Shown: positions 21,133 through 30,333 of the stretch, one piece after another | Layout of the letters: each line of letters begins with the position of its first letter | How positions within the stretch are numbered: position 1 is the first letter of the stretch | Source: Tsukamurella conjunctivitidis | Lineage (GTDB): Bacteria > Actinomycetota > Actinomycetes > Mycobacteriales > Mycobacteriaceae | Length of the DNA: 64,000 nt | Assembly: GCF_007858475.1 (NCBI RefSeq) | Contig: NZ_VIGX01000003.1 | Location: forward strand, 62,001-126,000 | Reading direction: 5' to 3' | Program-made: the position numbers and the translations under genes | The notes under the pieces: generated by a model | Told to the model about the DNA's origin: nothing | Database searches by the model: none | Seen by the model: the letters and a program-made list of their open reading frames with translations, nothing else

Positions 21133-21705
21133 TCAGTCGTCCAAGCGGGGCGGCGTCGTCCGCGTCAGCCTGGGGTCCGCGTCCCGCCCGGACATGCGTA
21201 GGGCGCCGAGGAGGACCCTCCCCAGCGTCAGGAGCCCGCGCGGGCTGCGCAGGTTCAGCCCGGCGATGAGCTGCCGGAGAATGGTCAGCTGGTCGAAGTA
21301 GATCCGCTCGGCGACCAGCCTCTCCTGCTCGTCGAACACGAAGTAGGCCGTCATGCGGGTGCGATGGCTGCCCCCGGTCGGCGGGATCGCGCCGAGCGGG
21401 CCGCGCTGGGTGCCGAGCAGCCAGAACTCGACGATGACCGCGTCCACGCTGTGCCGCAACGCGATGAGCTCGTGGTCCTGGTCGGGGAAGGCCACACGCG
21501 TGTCCGCGTAGTAGTTCCGCACCTCCTCGTCGCCGTCGTGCACGGTCATCGGGGCGATCAGCTCGTAGTGCGGGTGCGGGAAGGTCTCCAGCGTCGCGTC
21601 CCAGTCCTGCCGGACCTCGTCGTGGAAGTGGTCGAGCACCAGCTTCTCGCGAGCACGGAGGACGGACGCGGGAGGCATCACGAAGCGGGACGTGTGGGCG
21701 ATCAT
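21133..21705 (-). CDS. SnoaL-like (NTF2-fold) protein
   Basis: 190 residues. The N-terminal 40 residues are helical. Then follows a cone-shaped NTF2/SnoaL-type fold with HYELIAPMTVHDGDEEVRNYY, VDAVIVEFWLLGTQRG and a closing strand RMTAYFVFDEQERLVAERIYFD. Members include polyketide cyclases, limonene-epoxide hydrolases and many proteins of unknown role; the substrate is not predictable. It is divergent from a TetR gene, and both -10 boxes sit in one palindrome, so that regulator probably controls it. The ATG at 21705 follows TAATAT by 6 bases, fitting a leaderless mRNA. Confidence 0.78.
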   Translation of the reverse strand: MIAHTSRFVMPPASVLRAREKLVLDHFHDEVRQDWDATLETFPHPHYELIAPMTVHDGDEEVRNYYADTRVAFPDQDHELIALRHSVDAVIVEFWLLGTQRGPLGAIPPTGGSHRTRMTAYFVFDEQERLVAERIYFDQLTILRQLIAGLNLRSPRGLLTLGRVLLGALRMSGRDADPRLTRTTPPRLDD

Positions 21706-21711
21706 GCGGTC

Positions 21712-21734
21712 ATATTACCCACGCTGTGGATAAT
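21712..21734. promoter_or_regulatory. divergent promoters sharing a TetR-type operator
   Basis: ATTACCCAC-GCT-GTGGATAAT (21714-21734) is an 18-of-21 dyad with a single mismatched pair. TAATAT on the minus strand (21717-21712) lies 6 bases before the SnoaL-like ATG, and GATAAT on the plus strand (21729-21734) precedes the TetR gene. One repressor dimer would block both promoters. Confidence 0.55.
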
Positions 21735-21767
21735 TTCGGGTGCCGAATGTAGGGGATGATGGGGTTC

Positions 21768-22442
21768 ATGACCACGCCGCGACCCCGACGCGGGCGCCCC
21801 GCCCTCGGTGCGCCGAGGCTCTCGCGCGCCGCGGTCGTCGAGGCCGCACTCGCGCTGATCGACCGGGACGGGGTGGCCGACGTCGGCATGCGATCGATCG
21901 CGCGCCACCTCTCCGTGGACGCGAAGAGCCTGTACAACCACGTCCGCGACAAGGACGACCTGCTCGACGCGGTCACCGAGCACCTGCTCCGGTCCATCGT
22001 CGTGCACGTCCCGACCGGCGATCTGCGCACGGACCTCGCGGGCGTCGCCAGCGCCTTCCGCACCGCCGCGCAGGCGCACCCGCGGGCGGCGACGCTCGTC
22101 CTGACCCGGCAGGTGCAGTCCGTCGCGGCGCTCGCGCCCACCCAGTCGATCCTCGAGGTCCTGCTCGCCGCCGGCTTCGCCCCCACGGAGGCCGTGCACC
22201 TGATGCGCACCCTCCTCGCCTCCCTCATCGGGACGCTGCTGCGCGAGTTCGAGGCGGCTCCGACGTTCGGCATGACGGACGCCGAGGCCATCGCCCGCCG
22301 CGAGGCGGGGCTCGCCGCATGCGGACTCCCGGCGGTGCAGTCGGTGGCGCCCGACCTCGCGCGCTTCGACGCCGACGCCGAGTTCGAGTACATGATCGGC
22401 CTGTCGATCAGCGCCGTCGAGGCCCGCCTGCCCCGGCGCTGA
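21768..22442 (+). CDS. TetR-family regulator
   Basis: 224 residues. The N-terminal HTH reads RAAVVEAALALIDRDGVADV followed by RSIARHLSVDAKSLYNHVRDKDDLLDAV, with the Y-N-H-V recognition helix of the TetR class. The C-terminal half (about 80-220) resembles the tetracycline-repressor-type ligand domain. The ATG at 21768 is chosen; two earlier ATGs (21756, 21759) would add 3-4 residues. It is divergent from the SnoaL-like gene over a shared palindrome and probably autoregulates. The ligand is unknown. Confidence 0.88.
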   Translation: MTTPRPRRGRPALGAPRLSRAAVVEAALALIDRDGVADVGMRSIARHLSVDAKSLYNHVRDKDDLLDAVTEHLLRSIVVHVPTGDLRTDLAGVASAFRTAAQAHPRAATLVLTRQVQSVAALAPTQSILEVLLAAGFAPTEAVHLMRTLLASLIGTLLREFEAAPTFGMTDAEAIARREAGLAACGLPAVQSVAPDLARFDADAEFEYMIGLSISAVEARLPRR

Positions 22443-22451
22443 CCTGTCGTT

Positions 22452-24443
22452 CTAACCGATCCGCAGGGGGTCGATCTGGATGCGGACGGGGCCGCCCTCA
22501 CGCCGCAGGCTGCGGCCCACCTGCGCCACGAACAGCGCCCGCGCGAGCGCGCGTCCGTCCCGCCGCGCGACGCGGACCAGCAGTCGCTGCGGCGGCGGCC
22601 CCTCGTCGGGCGCGCCGGGGATGCGCACCCCGGGCGGCAGGTCGACCGGGCCGAGCACCTCGGCACCGTCGGGCAGGGCCGCCGCCTCCGCGACCGCCCC
22701 GATGTCGGCTTCCGCGCCGTCGAGCGCGGCGAGGTGGGTCGCCGGCGGGAAGCCGACCTCCGCCCGCTCGGCGAGTTCGGCGGCGGCGAATCCAGCCGCG
22801 TCCCAGCGGATCAGGGCCTGGACCGCCCGGATCCCGGCGTCGGCGCCGCAGACGACCGCCCCGTCCGAGGCGACCAGCGCGGTCGCGTTCATCCAGCGGC
22901 GCAGCGTCTCCTCCGCCGCGCGCAGGTCCGCCCGGCCGAGCAGCAGCCAGCCGTCGAGCAGCAGCGCCGCGCCGTAGCCGCCGTCGACCACCGGCTCGGC
23001 CCCCGGCGTCGCCACCACGATCCGCCGTCCGCCCGGCACCTCGGCGTGCACGGTCTCGCCGCCCGACACGGTCACGGCCGCTCCGGGGAAGGCCCGACCG
23101 AGTTCCTCCGCGGTGCGCATGGTGCCGACGATCACGGCGCGCATGGTGGTCCCACCGCAGGCGGGGCACCGGTACCCGGCATCCACCTGCGCGCACCAGC
23201 GACAGCGCAGGACACCCCCATCGGCCTGTTCGAGCGGGCCGTGGCAGCGCCGGCACCGCGCCGGTGTACGGCACTGCGAGCAGGACAGGGCGGGCGCGTA
23301 CCCGCGGCGCGGCACCTGCACGAGCACCGGGCGCTCGGCGTCGAGCGCCTCCCGCGCCACCGCGAAGGCCGCGCCGGGCAGGCGGGCCGACCGGGCCAGC
23401 GGGTCGCGGGCCAGCGCGACATCCGAGTCCGCGGTGCCGGAGATGCGGGGCGAGCGGCTACGGATCAGCTCGCGCGGCGCCGTGATCTCCCCGGCCCACC
23501 CGGCCTCGACGAGCGACTGCGATTCCGGCGTGCGGGCGAAGCCGCCGATGACCAGCGCGGCGCCCTCCTGGTGCGCCCGCAGCGCGAGCACCTCCCGCGT
23601 GTGCGGGTACGGGGCGCGCGGCTCGACGAGGGATTCGTCGCCGTCGTCCCAGAGCGCGATGAGCCCGAGATCGGGCAGCGGCGCGAACGCGGCGCTGCGG
23701 GTGCCGATCACGATGCGGGCGCGGCCGAGCAGGGCGAGGAGCCACCGCCGGTACCGGGCCGACGGCCCCAGCCCCGCGGCCAGCACCGCGGGGTCGAGGT
23801 GCGCGCACGCGGCGGCGAGCCGGTCGAGGTCGGTCTGGTCGGGGACGATCAGCAGGGCCGTGCGGCCGGTCGCGACGACGGTGGCCGCGAGCTCGGCGAG
23901 CCGCGCCGCCCAGTCCTCCCCCGGCAGTGCCTGCCAGACGGCACGGGGCGCCCTCCCGGCGACGGCGGCGGCGGCGAACTGGGAACCGTGGGTGTACTCC
24001 GCCAGGGCGAGGGTGGACACCTCGGGTGCGACGGCGACGACGGGCTCCTGTTCGAGCAGCGTCTTCTCGACCCGCGCGTGCCGCGGCGGGACCGCGAGCC
24101 GCAGCACATCGGCCCGAGTACCCGCGTACCGCGCCGCGACCTCCGTCACCAGCCGCAGCACGGCCGGGGTGAGAACTGGCAGCGGGGAGACGACGCGGTG
24201 CAGCGGGGCGAGCTTGCCCTCGTGCTCGGTGCGCGGGAGCCGCTCGAGGAGGTAGCCGTCGACCAGCCGGCCGGAGAAGCGCACCCGCACCCGCACCCCG
24301 GGCCTGGCCTGCTCGTCCAGGTCCGGGGGCACGAGATAGTCGAACTCCCGATCGAGGTGGCTGACCTGCAGCAGGGGCAGGACGCGGGCGATCGGGAGTT
24401 CGACGGCCGCCTGAGCGGCCTCGGCGGGGCCGGGTGCGGTCAC
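22452..24443 (-). CDS. priA: PriA-like primosomal protein N', helicase motifs lost
   Basis: 663 residues. PriA in E. coli restarts stalled forks. Here the N-terminal DNA-binding domain (VLPLLQVSHLDREFDYLVP) and the eight zinc-binding cysteines (CSQCRTPARCRRC, then CRWCAQVDAGYRCPAC) are kept. The Walker A site is replaced by ALPGEDWAARL, and the DEEH box by ALWDDGDE, so ATP-driven unwinding is unlikely. The same degeneration is known for mycobacterial PriA, so it is a lineage trait. The start is the GTG at 24443, 17 bases after metK; an earlier in-frame start would overlap metK. Confidence 0.9.
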   Translation of the reverse strand: MTAPGPAEAAQAAVELPIARVLPLLQVSHLDREFDYLVPPDLDEQARPGVRVRVRFSGRLVDGYLLERLPRTEHEGKLAPLHRVVSPLPVLTPAVLRLVTEVAARYAGTRADVLRLAVPPRHARVEKTLLEQEPVVAVAPEVSTLALAEYTHGSQFAAAAVAGRAPRAVWQALPGEDWAARLAELAATVVATGRTALLIVPDQTDLDRLAAACAHLDPAVLAAGLGPSARYRRWLLALLGRARIVIGTRSAAFAPLPDLGLIALWDDGDESLVEPRAPYPHTREVLALRAHQEGAALVIGGFARTPESQSLVEAGWAGEITAPRELIRSRSPRISGTADSDVALARDPLARSARLPGAAFAVAREALDAERPVLVQVPRRGYAPALSCSQCRTPARCRRCHGPLEQADGGVLRCRWCAQVDAGYRCPACGGTTMRAVIVGTMRTAEELGRAFPGAAVTVSGGETVHAEVPGGRRIVVATPGAEPVVDGGYGAALLLDGWLLLGRADLRAAEETLRRWMNATALVASDGAVVCGADAGIRAVQALIRWDAAGFAAAELAERAEVGFPPATHLAALDGAEADIGAVAEAAALPDGAEVLGPVDLPPGVRIPGAPDEGPPPQRLLVRVARRDGRALARALFVAQVGRSLRREGGPVRIQIDPLRIG

Positions 24444-24460
24444 ACCGTCGGAGGCCGGTG

Positions 24461-25684
24461 TCAGAGGCCGGCCGCGGAGCGCAGGGCGTCCACGCGGTCG
24501 GTGCGCTCCCACGGCAGGTCGATGTCGGTGCGACCGAAGTGGCCGTACGCGGCGGTGGGCGCGTAGATCGGCCGCAGCAGGTCGAGTTCGTTGATGATGG
24601 CGCGCGGGCGCAGGTCGAAGACCTGAGCGATGGCCTGCTGGATCTTGATCGGATCGAGCTGCTCGGTGCCGAAGGTCTCCACGAACAGGCCCACGGGCGA
24701 TGCCTTGCCGATGGCGTAGGCGACCTGCACCTCGATCCGCTCCGCGAGGCCCGCGGCGACGGCGTTCTTGGCCACCCAGCGCATCGCGTACGCGGCCGAG
24801 CGGTCCACCTTCGACGGGTCCTTGCCGGAGAATGCGCCGCCACCGTGGCGGGCCATGCCGCCGTAGGTGTCGACGATGATCTTGCGGCCCGTCAGGCCCG
24901 CGTCACCCATCGGCCCGCCGAGGACGAACTTGCCGGTCGGGTTGACCAGCAACCGCACCTCGGAGGTGTCGAGGGTGGGCAGGTCCAGGTCCGCGATCAC
25001 CGTGTTCAGCACGTGGCTGCGCAGGTCGGGGGCCAGCATGCCGTCGATGTCGATGTCCGCGGCGTGCTGGCTGGAGATGACGACGGTGTCGAGGCGCACC
25101 GGCTGCTCGCCCGCGTACTCGATCGTGACCTGCGTCTTGCCGTCCGGGCGCAGGTACGGCAGCGTGCCGTTCTTGCGCACCTCGGTCAGGCGACGCGAGA
25201 GGCGATGCGCGAGCGAGATCGGCAGCGGCATCAGCTCGGGGGTGTCCGAGCAGGCGTAACCGAACATCAGGCCCTGATCGCCCGCGCCCTGGGCGTCGAT
25301 CTCGTCCTCGCCGCCGTCGACGCGGTGCTCGTAGGCGCGGTCGACGCCCTGCGCGATCTCGGGGCTCTGCGCACCGATGGCGATGTTCACGCCGCAGGAG
25401 TTGCCGTCGAAGCCCTTGGCGGAGCTGTCGTAGCCGATCTCGAGGACCTTGTCGCGCACGATGTGCGGGATGTCGGCGTAGGCGGAGGTGGTCACCTCAC
25501 CGGCGACGTGCACCTGGCCGGTGGTGACCAGCGTCTCGACGGCGACGCGCGACGTCGGATCCTCCGCGAGCAGCGCATCGAGGATCGAGTCCGAGATGGC
25601 GTCACAGATCTTATCCGGGTGGCCCTCGGTGACCGACTCGCTGGTGAACAGGCGGTGGGCGGAACTGGCGAAACCGGAAACCAC
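24461..25684 (-). CDS. metK: S-adenosylmethionine synthetase
   Basis: 407 residues, near the mycobacterial length. It makes S-adenosylmethionine from ATP and methionine. Signature blocks are [19 protein letters not shown], the hexapeptide GAGDQG followed by [25 protein letters not shown] and the C-terminal [17 protein letters not shown]. The GTG at 25684 is preceded by GAGAGGAC. It lies 38 bases after coaBC and before priA, the order of M. tuberculosis, and is probably cotranscribed from rpoZ-coaBC. Confidence 0.97.
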   Translation of the reverse strand: MVSGFASSAHRLFTSESVTEGHPDKICDAISDSILDALLAEDPTSRVAVETLVTTGQVHVAGEVTTSAYADIPHIVRDKVLEIGYDSSAKGFDGNSCGVNIAIGAQSPEIAQGVDRAYEHRVDGGEDEIDAQGAGDQGLMFGYACSDTPELMPLPISLAHRLSRRLTEVRKNGTLPYLRPDGKTQVTIEYAGEQPVRLDTVVISSQHAADIDIDGMLAPDLRSHVLNTVIADLDLPTLDTSEVRLLVNPTGKFVLGGPMGDAGLTGRKIIVDTYGGMARHGGGAFSGKDPSKVDRSAAYAMRWVAKNAVAAGLAERIEVQVAYAIGKASPVGLFVETFGTEQLDPIKIQQAIAQVFDLRPRAIINELDLLRPIYAPTAAYGHFGRTDIDLPWERTDRVDALRSAAGL

Positions 25685-25722
25685 TTCGGACGTCCTCTCG
25701 ATGATGTTTGCGATTGGAAAGG

Positions 25723-26961
25723 CTAGCGGGTCGAGCGCACCCGATCGGCGGCGGCATCCAGTATGCGCGCGGCCATCGCGGACTTCGAACCGAGGGGCAG
25801 GGCGGTCTCGCCGCCGTCCGCACCGAGCAGCCAGCCGGAGTTCTCGTCGACCTCGAAGGCCCGGCCGTCGCCGACGGCGTTGAGGACCAACAGGTCACAA
25901 CCCTTGCGGCGCAGCTTGGCCCGGCCGTAGTCGAGCACGGAGCCGTTCTCGTCACCGGTCTCGGCGGCGAAGCCGACGATGACGGCGTCCGAACGGAGCA
26001 CGCCGTCGCGCCGCGCGGCGACGAGGCCCGCGAGCACGTCGGGGTTTTCGATCATCGTGATCGATTCCAGTGCCTCGCTCGTGCCGTCCGCACCCTTCTT
26101 GAGCTTGGTGGTCGCGACCTCGGCGGGGCGGTAGTCGGCGACCGCGGCGGCCATGATGATCAGATCGGCATCGGCCGCGTGCTCGGTCATCGCCGCCTGC
26201 AGGTCCAGCGCGGAGCCGATGCGCACGACGTCGACCGCGGACGGTTCGGCGAGGCCGACGGTGTTACCGGCGACCAGGGTGACCCGCGCGCCCCGTTGGG
26301 CCGCCAGCCGGGCGAGGGCGTAGCCCTGCTTGCCGGAGCTGCGGTTGGTGAGGTAGCGCACCGGGTCCAGCGCCTCCTTCGTGCCGCCCGCGGAGACGAC
26401 GACCCTCCGGCCCTCGAGGTCGCGGTTGAGCGCGCCCGGATGCTCCAGGAGGACGTCGGCGAGCAGCCCGATCTCGTCCGGCTCGGGCAGTCGGCCGGCG
26501 CCGGTGTCCTTACCCGTGAGCCGGCCCGAGGCGGGCTCGATGACGATCGCGCCGCGCTCACGCAGGGTGGCGACGTTGGCACGGGTGGCGGGATGCTCCC
26601 ACATCTCGGTGTGCATCGCCGGGGCGAAGACCACCGGGCAGCGCGCGGTGAGGAGGGTGCCCGTCAGCAGGTCGTCGGCGCGGCCCTGTGCGGCGCGCGC
26701 CATCAGGTCGGCGGTCGCCGGCGCGATCACGACCAGGTCGGCCGACTGCCCGAGGCGCACGTGCGGCACCTCGGGGATCGACTCGAAGACCCCCGTCTGG
26801 ACGGGGTTGCCCGACAGCGCCTCGAAGGTCGCGGCGCCGACGAACTTGAGCGCGGACTCGGTGGGGATGACCCGCACCTCGTGCCCGCGTTCGGTGAAAT
26901 GCCGGACCAGAGCGCACGCCTTGTAGGCGGCGATGCCGCCGCCGACGCCGACGATGATCAT
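25723..26961 (-). CDS. coaBC: bifunctional phosphopantothenoylcysteine decarboxylase/synthetase
   Basis: 412 residues. The N-terminal CoaC flavoprotein (about 1-180) has [10 protein letters not shown] and [12 protein letters not shown], where His replaces the Asn of the E. coli PAMN motif as in mycobacteria. The C-terminal CoaB domain (about 185-412) has [29 protein letters not shown] and [15 protein letters not shown]. Together they convert 4'-phosphopantothenate to 4'-phosphopantetheine on the way to coenzyme A. The ATG at 26961 lies 11 bases after rpoZ. It is somewhat shorter at the N-terminus than the M. tuberculosis protein. Confidence 0.96.
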   Translation of the reverse strand: MIIVGVGGGIAAYKACALVRHFTERGHEVRVIPTESALKFVGAATFEALSGNPVQTGVFESIPEVPHVRLGQSADLVVIAPATADLMARAAQGRADDLLTGTLLTARCPVVFAPAMHTEMWEHPATRANVATLRERGAIVIEPASGRLTGKDTGAGRLPEPDEIGLLADVLLEHPGALNRDLEGRRVVVSAGGTKEALDPVRYLTNRSSGKQGYALARLAAQRGARVTLVAGNTVGLAEPSAVDVVRIGSALDLQAAMTEHAADADLIIMAAAVADYRPAEVATTKLKKGADGTSEALESITMIENPDVLAGLVAARRDGVLRSDAVIVGFAAETGDENGSVLDYGRAKLRRKGCDLLVLNAVGDGRAFEVDENSGWLLGADGGETALPLGSKSAMAARILDAAADRVRSTR

Positions 26962-26972
26962 GGGCTGTTAGC

Positions 26973-27245
26973 TCACTCGCCCTCGGTGTGCTCCAGGAGA
27001 TCCTCGTGGATCTCGCGCATCGCGATCGACAGCGGCTTCTCGTGCAGGCCCGGCTCGACGAGCGGGCCGACGTACTCGAGGATGCCGTCGGAGAGGCTGT
27101 TGTAGTAGTCGTTGATCTGGCGCGCGCGCTTGGCGGCGTAGATCACCAGGGCGTACTTCGAGGAGGTGCGCTCGAGCAGCTCGTCGATCGGCGGGTTGGT
27201 GATGCCGAGCGGCTGGTCGTACACGGTCTCAGTGGTGGTGCTCAC
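26973..27245 (-). CDS. rpoZ: RNA polymerase omega subunit
   Basis: 90 residues. Omega helps assembly of the beta' subunit into core polymerase. It contains [33 protein letters not shown], the conserved omega core, and [14 protein letters not shown] at the C-terminus. The GTG at 27245 has AGGAGAA 4 bases upstream, and GATAAT (27277-27272, minus strand) fits its own -10 box. The 93-base gap from gmk supports a separate promoter. Confidence 0.95.
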   Translation of the reverse strand: MSTTTETVYDQPLGITNPPIDELLERTSSKYALVIYAAKRARQINDYYNSLSDGILEYVGPLVEPGLHEKPLSIAMREIHEDLLEHTEGE

Positions 27246-27338
27246 GCTTCTCCTACGTTACGAACTTCACGATTATCGCTGGTGTTCCGCCCAGTCTACG
27301 CCCGCGGGACGCCAGGGCCACGCCCTCGGGCCGCGGCG

Positions 27339-27935
27339 CTACGCCCTCGGGTCGCGAGCGCCGACCAGCAAGGATACCAAGTCACCCACGGCGCGGTCCA
27401 AGTCGTCGTTGACGACGACCGCGTCGTAGTCGTCCCGGGTGGCCATCTCGGCCCGGGCGGTCTCGAGCCGGCGCTCGATCTTCTCCGCGCTCTCGGTACC
27501 CCGGCCGCGGAGCCGGCGCTCCAGCTCGTCCCAGCTCGGCGGGCTGAGGAAGACCGTCACGGCCTCCGGTAGCGCCGCCTTCACGCTGGCGGCGCCGGCG
27601 AGATCCACCTCCACCAGCACCGGCCGGCCGGCCTCGAGCGCGTCGTACACCGGCTGCGCGGGCGTGCCCGATCGCTGCAGGCCACCGTGGATCTCCGCCC
27701 ACTCGAGGAGGGCGCCGTCGGCGACGAGGCGGTCGAAACCCTGATCGCCGACGAAGTGGTAGTCCCGGCCGTCCACCTCACCCGGGCGCGGATCGCGCGT
27801 GGTGGCGGACACCGAGAAGAACAGGTCGGGCACCTCCGAACGGAGCTTGCCGACCACAGAAGACTTACCGACGGCGGAGGGGCCGACCAGTACAACCAGT
27901 CGGCCCCTCCGGCCCGCGGGAACTACTCCGGACAC
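27339..27935 (-). CDS. gmk: guanylate kinase
   Basis: 198 residues. It phosphorylates GMP to GDP with ATP. The P-loop is [13 protein letters not shown]; the GMP-binding region contains [21 protein letters not shown]; a lid segment RLRGRGTES and the conserved RLETARAEM follow. The start is the GTG at 27935, giving a short leader before the P-loop, 8 bases after the mihF stop. The mihF-gmk pairing is conserved in mycobacteria. Confidence 0.96.
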   Translation of the reverse strand: MSGVVPAGRRGRLVVLVGPSAVGKSSVVGKLRSEVPDLFFSVSATTRDPRPGEVDGRDYHFVGDQGFDRLVADGALLEWAEIHGGLQRSGTPAQPVYDALEAGRPVLVEVDLAGAASVKAALPEAVTVFLSPPSWDELERRLRGRGTESAEKIERRLETARAEMATRDDYDAVVVNDDLDRAVGDLVSLLVGARDPRA

Positions 27936-27943
27936 GTGACGTG

Positions 27944-28258
27944 TCAGGCGGAGAACTTCTCGAGCAGCGCCTTGCGCTGCCGGTCGCCCAGACCCCGCAC
28001 GCGGCGGGTGGGGGCGATCTCCAGCTCGGTCATCAGCTCCTGAGCCTTGACCTTGCCCACCTTGGGCAGGGCCTCGAGCAGAGCCGAGACCTTCATCTTG
28101 CCGAGAACCTCATCGGTCTCCGCGTCCTTCAGCACCTGCTGCAGGGTGGTGCCGCCGCTCTTCAGCCGGTTCTTCAGCTCGGCGCGTGCACGACGAGCGG
28201 CAGCTGCCTTCTCCAGAGCAGCGGCGCGCTGCTCGTCGGTCAACTGGGGAAGGGCCAC
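27944..28258 (-). CDS. mihF: integration host factor (mIHF)
   Basis: 104 residues, the actinobacterial mIHF nucleoid protein, which is unrelated to enterobacterial IHF. It has the helix-two turns-helix DNA-binding region: [20 protein letters not shown] followed by [20 protein letters not shown]. The GTG at 28258 ([17 protein letters not shown]) is chosen because GGAGGAA lies just upstream and it matches the experimentally relevant short form in mycobacteria; an open frame extending upstream is not conserved-looking. It organises the chromosome and affects transcription widely. TACCGT (28319-28314) is a possible -10 about 50 bases upstream of the leader. Confidence 0.95.
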   Translation of the reverse strand: MALPQLTDEQRAAALEKAAAARRARAELKNRLKSGGTTLQQVLKDAETDEVLGKMKVSALLEALPKVGKVKAQELMTELEIAPTRRVRGLGDRQRKALLEKFSA

Positions 28259-28601
28259 GATTCCTCCGTCTTCGATGTACTTAGGTCTTTGCCGCGAACT
28301 TGCGACTCCTGCGACGGTACCCACGATTCGCTCGGGATGGGAACCCCACCCCCCTCTCACCTGCGGTTTGGCGGTGATGTAAGCATCCCCGACCGCCCTT
28401 CGCGGGCGGTGCCGCACACGCAGTGCGTTGCAATCGAGAACCGTTGCACCACAATGCTTTCAGTTCGGTACGACCGCACCGGGGTCAACTCGGCGATGTG
28501 ACGGGTGAAACTCAAGTGACCTGCGAAAATACCTGCAGTTCGTCACCGCCCCGGGCGTGTCGGCGCCCCGCCCGGCGTCGTCGCAGGTCCGTGCCGCGGC
28601 G
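28259..28601. other. intergenic region between the antiporter gene and mihF
   Basis: No gene of convincing codon use is seen. It holds the mihF leader and probable promoter (TACCGT at 28319-28314, minus strand), a hairpin at 28392-28410, and an AT-richer stretch at about 28425-28520 with the direct repeat GTTGCA. The length and lower GC suggest regulated transcription of mihF. Confidence 0.6.
28392..28410 (-). terminator. hairpin downstream of the antiporter operon
   Basis: ACCGCCC-TTCGC-GGGCGGT forms a perfect 7-bp stem with a 5-base loop. It could end transcripts of the antiporter operon about 190 bases past the stop, or act in a mihF leader. No U-tract is present. Confidence 0.35.
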
Positions 28602-29813
28602 TCAGCCCGCCGTCGGGGAGGCACCGCTGCGCATGCGCCGCACCGTCCGCTCCCCCGCCCGGACCGCGGGTTCGACCACCCGCGCGATGATCGGCCCCAC
28701 CACCGCCATGATCAGGACGTACGTCGTCGCCAGCGCGGCAAGCCGGCCGTCGACGGCACCCGCCGCGACGGCGAGCCCGGCGATGACGATGGAGAACTCC
28801 CCGCGGGCGACCAGGGCCGCTCCCGCGCGGGCCCGGCCCATCCGCTTGACCCCGACCCGCCGGGCCGCCCACCAGCCCGTCGCGAGCTTGGTCGCCGTGG
28901 TGACCAGCGCCAGCAGCACCGCCCACCCGAGCACGGGCGGTATCGCGCGAGGATCGGTGTTGAGCCCGAAGACGACGAAGAACAGGGCGGCGAAGAGATC
29001 GCGCAGCGGCTCCAGCAGGCGCGTGGCCTCGTGCGCGATCGACCCGGAGATCGCGATCCCGAGCAGGAAGGCGCCGACCGCGGCGGAGACCTGCAACGCC
29101 GAGGCCACCCCCGCGACCAGGAGGGCGGCGCCGATGAGTTTGAGGAGGAAGACCTCGCGGTCGTCGCTGTAGACCAGCGCGGACACCCGGTGCCCGTACT
29201 TGACGGCCGAGATCAGCACGACGGTGACGACGACGACCGCGATCGTCACGGCGGACACCTCACCCACGAGGCCGATTCCGGCCAGCACCGCCGTGAGGAT
29301 CGGCAGGTACACCGCCATCGCCAGATCCTCGAAGACCAGCACGGAGAGCACCACGGGCGTCTCGCGGTTGCCGAGCCGGCCGAGGTCGCTGAGCACCTTC
29401 GCCGCGATACCGGACGACGAGATGTACGTGACGCCCGCGAGCACGAGGGCCCCCTTCGGCCCCCAGCCGAGCACGAGCGCCACGATCACGCCCGGGGTGG
29501 CGTTGAGCACGATGTCGAGGACGCCGGCCAGCCAGGACTGTCGCAGTCCGGTGGTCAGCTCGGCCGCGGTGTATTCGAGGCCGAGCATCAGCAGGAGGAG
29601 GACCACGCCGATCTCGCCGGCGGTGTGGCTGAAGTCCGAGGCCTCACCGAGCGGGATGACGCCGCCGACACCGAAGGCCAGGCCGCCGATGAGGTACAGC
29701 GGGATCGGCGAGACGCCCACCTTGCTGGCGGCGCGGCCGAGGAAACCCAGGACGAAGAAGACAGCGCCGAGTTCGATCAGCGCGACCGTGTTCTCGTCGA
29801 GGTGGAGGGTCAC
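28602..29813 (-). CDS. CPA2-type cation/proton antiporter (KhtU-like)
   Basis: 403 residues with about 12 hydrophobic helices, an integral membrane Na+(K+)/H+ exchanger of the CPA2/KefB type. Typical segments are LLLLMLGLEYTAAEL in helix 3, TYISSSGIAAKVLSDLGRL and the discontinuous-helix region with VLVFEDLAMAVYLPIL, where the Glu-Asp pair corresponds to the ion site. There is no C-terminal RCK domain; that part is encoded by the preceding gene, whose stop overlaps this GTG start (GTGA). Together they resemble the KhtT-KhtU potassium efflux pair. Confidence 0.88.
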   Translation of the reverse strand: MTLHLDENTVALIELGAVFFVLGFLGRAASKVGVSPIPLYLIGGLAFGVGGVIPLGEASDFSHTAGEIGVVLLLLMLGLEYTAAELTTGLRQSWLAGVLDIVLNATPGVIVALVLGWGPKGALVLAGVTYISSSGIAAKVLSDLGRLGNRETPVVLSVLVFEDLAMAVYLPILTAVLAGIGLVGEVSAVTIAVVVVTVVLISAVKYGHRVSALVYSDDREVFLLKLIGAALLVAGVASALQVSAAVGAFLLGIAISGSIAHEATRLLEPLRDLFAALFFVVFGLNTDPRAIPPVLGWAVLLALVTTATKLATGWWAARRVGVKRMGRARAGAALVARGEFSIVIAGLAVAAGAVDGRLAALATTYVLIMAVVGPIIARVVEPAVRAGERTVRRMRSGASPTAG

Positions 29814-30292
29814 CCGTTCGTCAGGATCTGCGCGGCGGCCTCGAGTCCCTCGGCGGTACCGACGACCACGAGGAGGTCGCCCGCGGTGAAGACGAACTCG
29901 GGCCCGGGCGACGGCTGCACCTCGCCCGCCCGCATCACCGCGACGAGGGAGACCTTGGTCCGGGTCCGCATCTGGGTCTCCCCCAGCGTCCGGCCGTCGT
30001 AGGGCGAACCGGAGAGGATCGGCAGCTGCCGGGTGTTGACGCCCTCCAGCTCGCGCTGATCCGCGCGCAGCTGGTTGACCAGCTGCGGCGCACCCAGGAG
30101 GTTGGCGAGCACGCCCGCCTCCTCACCGGACAGGGGGACCTGCGCGGCGCACGCGTCGGGATCGTCGCGTTCCGAGAGGAACAGTTCGACGGTGCCGTCG
30201 CGGTGCGCCACCACTCCGACGCGCCTGCCGGTGGCGAGCTCGAAGTCCTTGCGCACTCCGATACCGGGAAGCGGTGTCACATCGACGTTCAC
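29810..30292 (-). CDS. TrkA-C (RCK_C) regulatory subunit of the antiporter (KhtT-like)
   Basis: 160 residues. An N-terminal segment VNVDVTPLPGIGVRKDFELA matches KhtT-type proteins. The C-terminal part (about 75-158) is a TrkA_C domain with TLGETQMRTRTKVSLVAVMR and FVFTAGDLLVVVGTAEGLE, which binds a ligand, possibly a nucleotide, and gates the partner exchanger at the inner face of the membrane. The GTG at 30292 is supported by TATCGT ending 7 bases before it, a leaderless promoter. It overlaps the antiporter gene and starts 41 bases after pyrF ends. Confidence 0.87.
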   Translation of the reverse strand: MNVDVTPLPGIGVRKDFELATGRRVGVVAHRDGTVELFLSERDDPDACAAQVPLSGEEAGVLANLLGAPQLVNQLRADQRELEGVNTRQLPILSGSPYDGRTLGETQMRTRTKVSLVAVMRAGEVQPSPGPEFVFTAGDLLVVVGTAEGLEAAAQILTNG

Positions 30293-30299
30293 CCCGTCG

Positions 30300-30305
30300 A
30301 CGATA
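30300..30305 (-). promoter_or_regulatory. -10 box TATCGT of the antiporter operon (leaderless type)
   Basis: TATCGT on the minus strand is followed by CGACGGG (7 bases) and the GTG at 30292. No Shine-Dalgarno is present. It separates the antiporter operon from the pyrimidine operon. Confidence 0.45.
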
Positions 30306-30333
30306 ACCCCCGTGCGCCGGGTGAGGACCGGGT

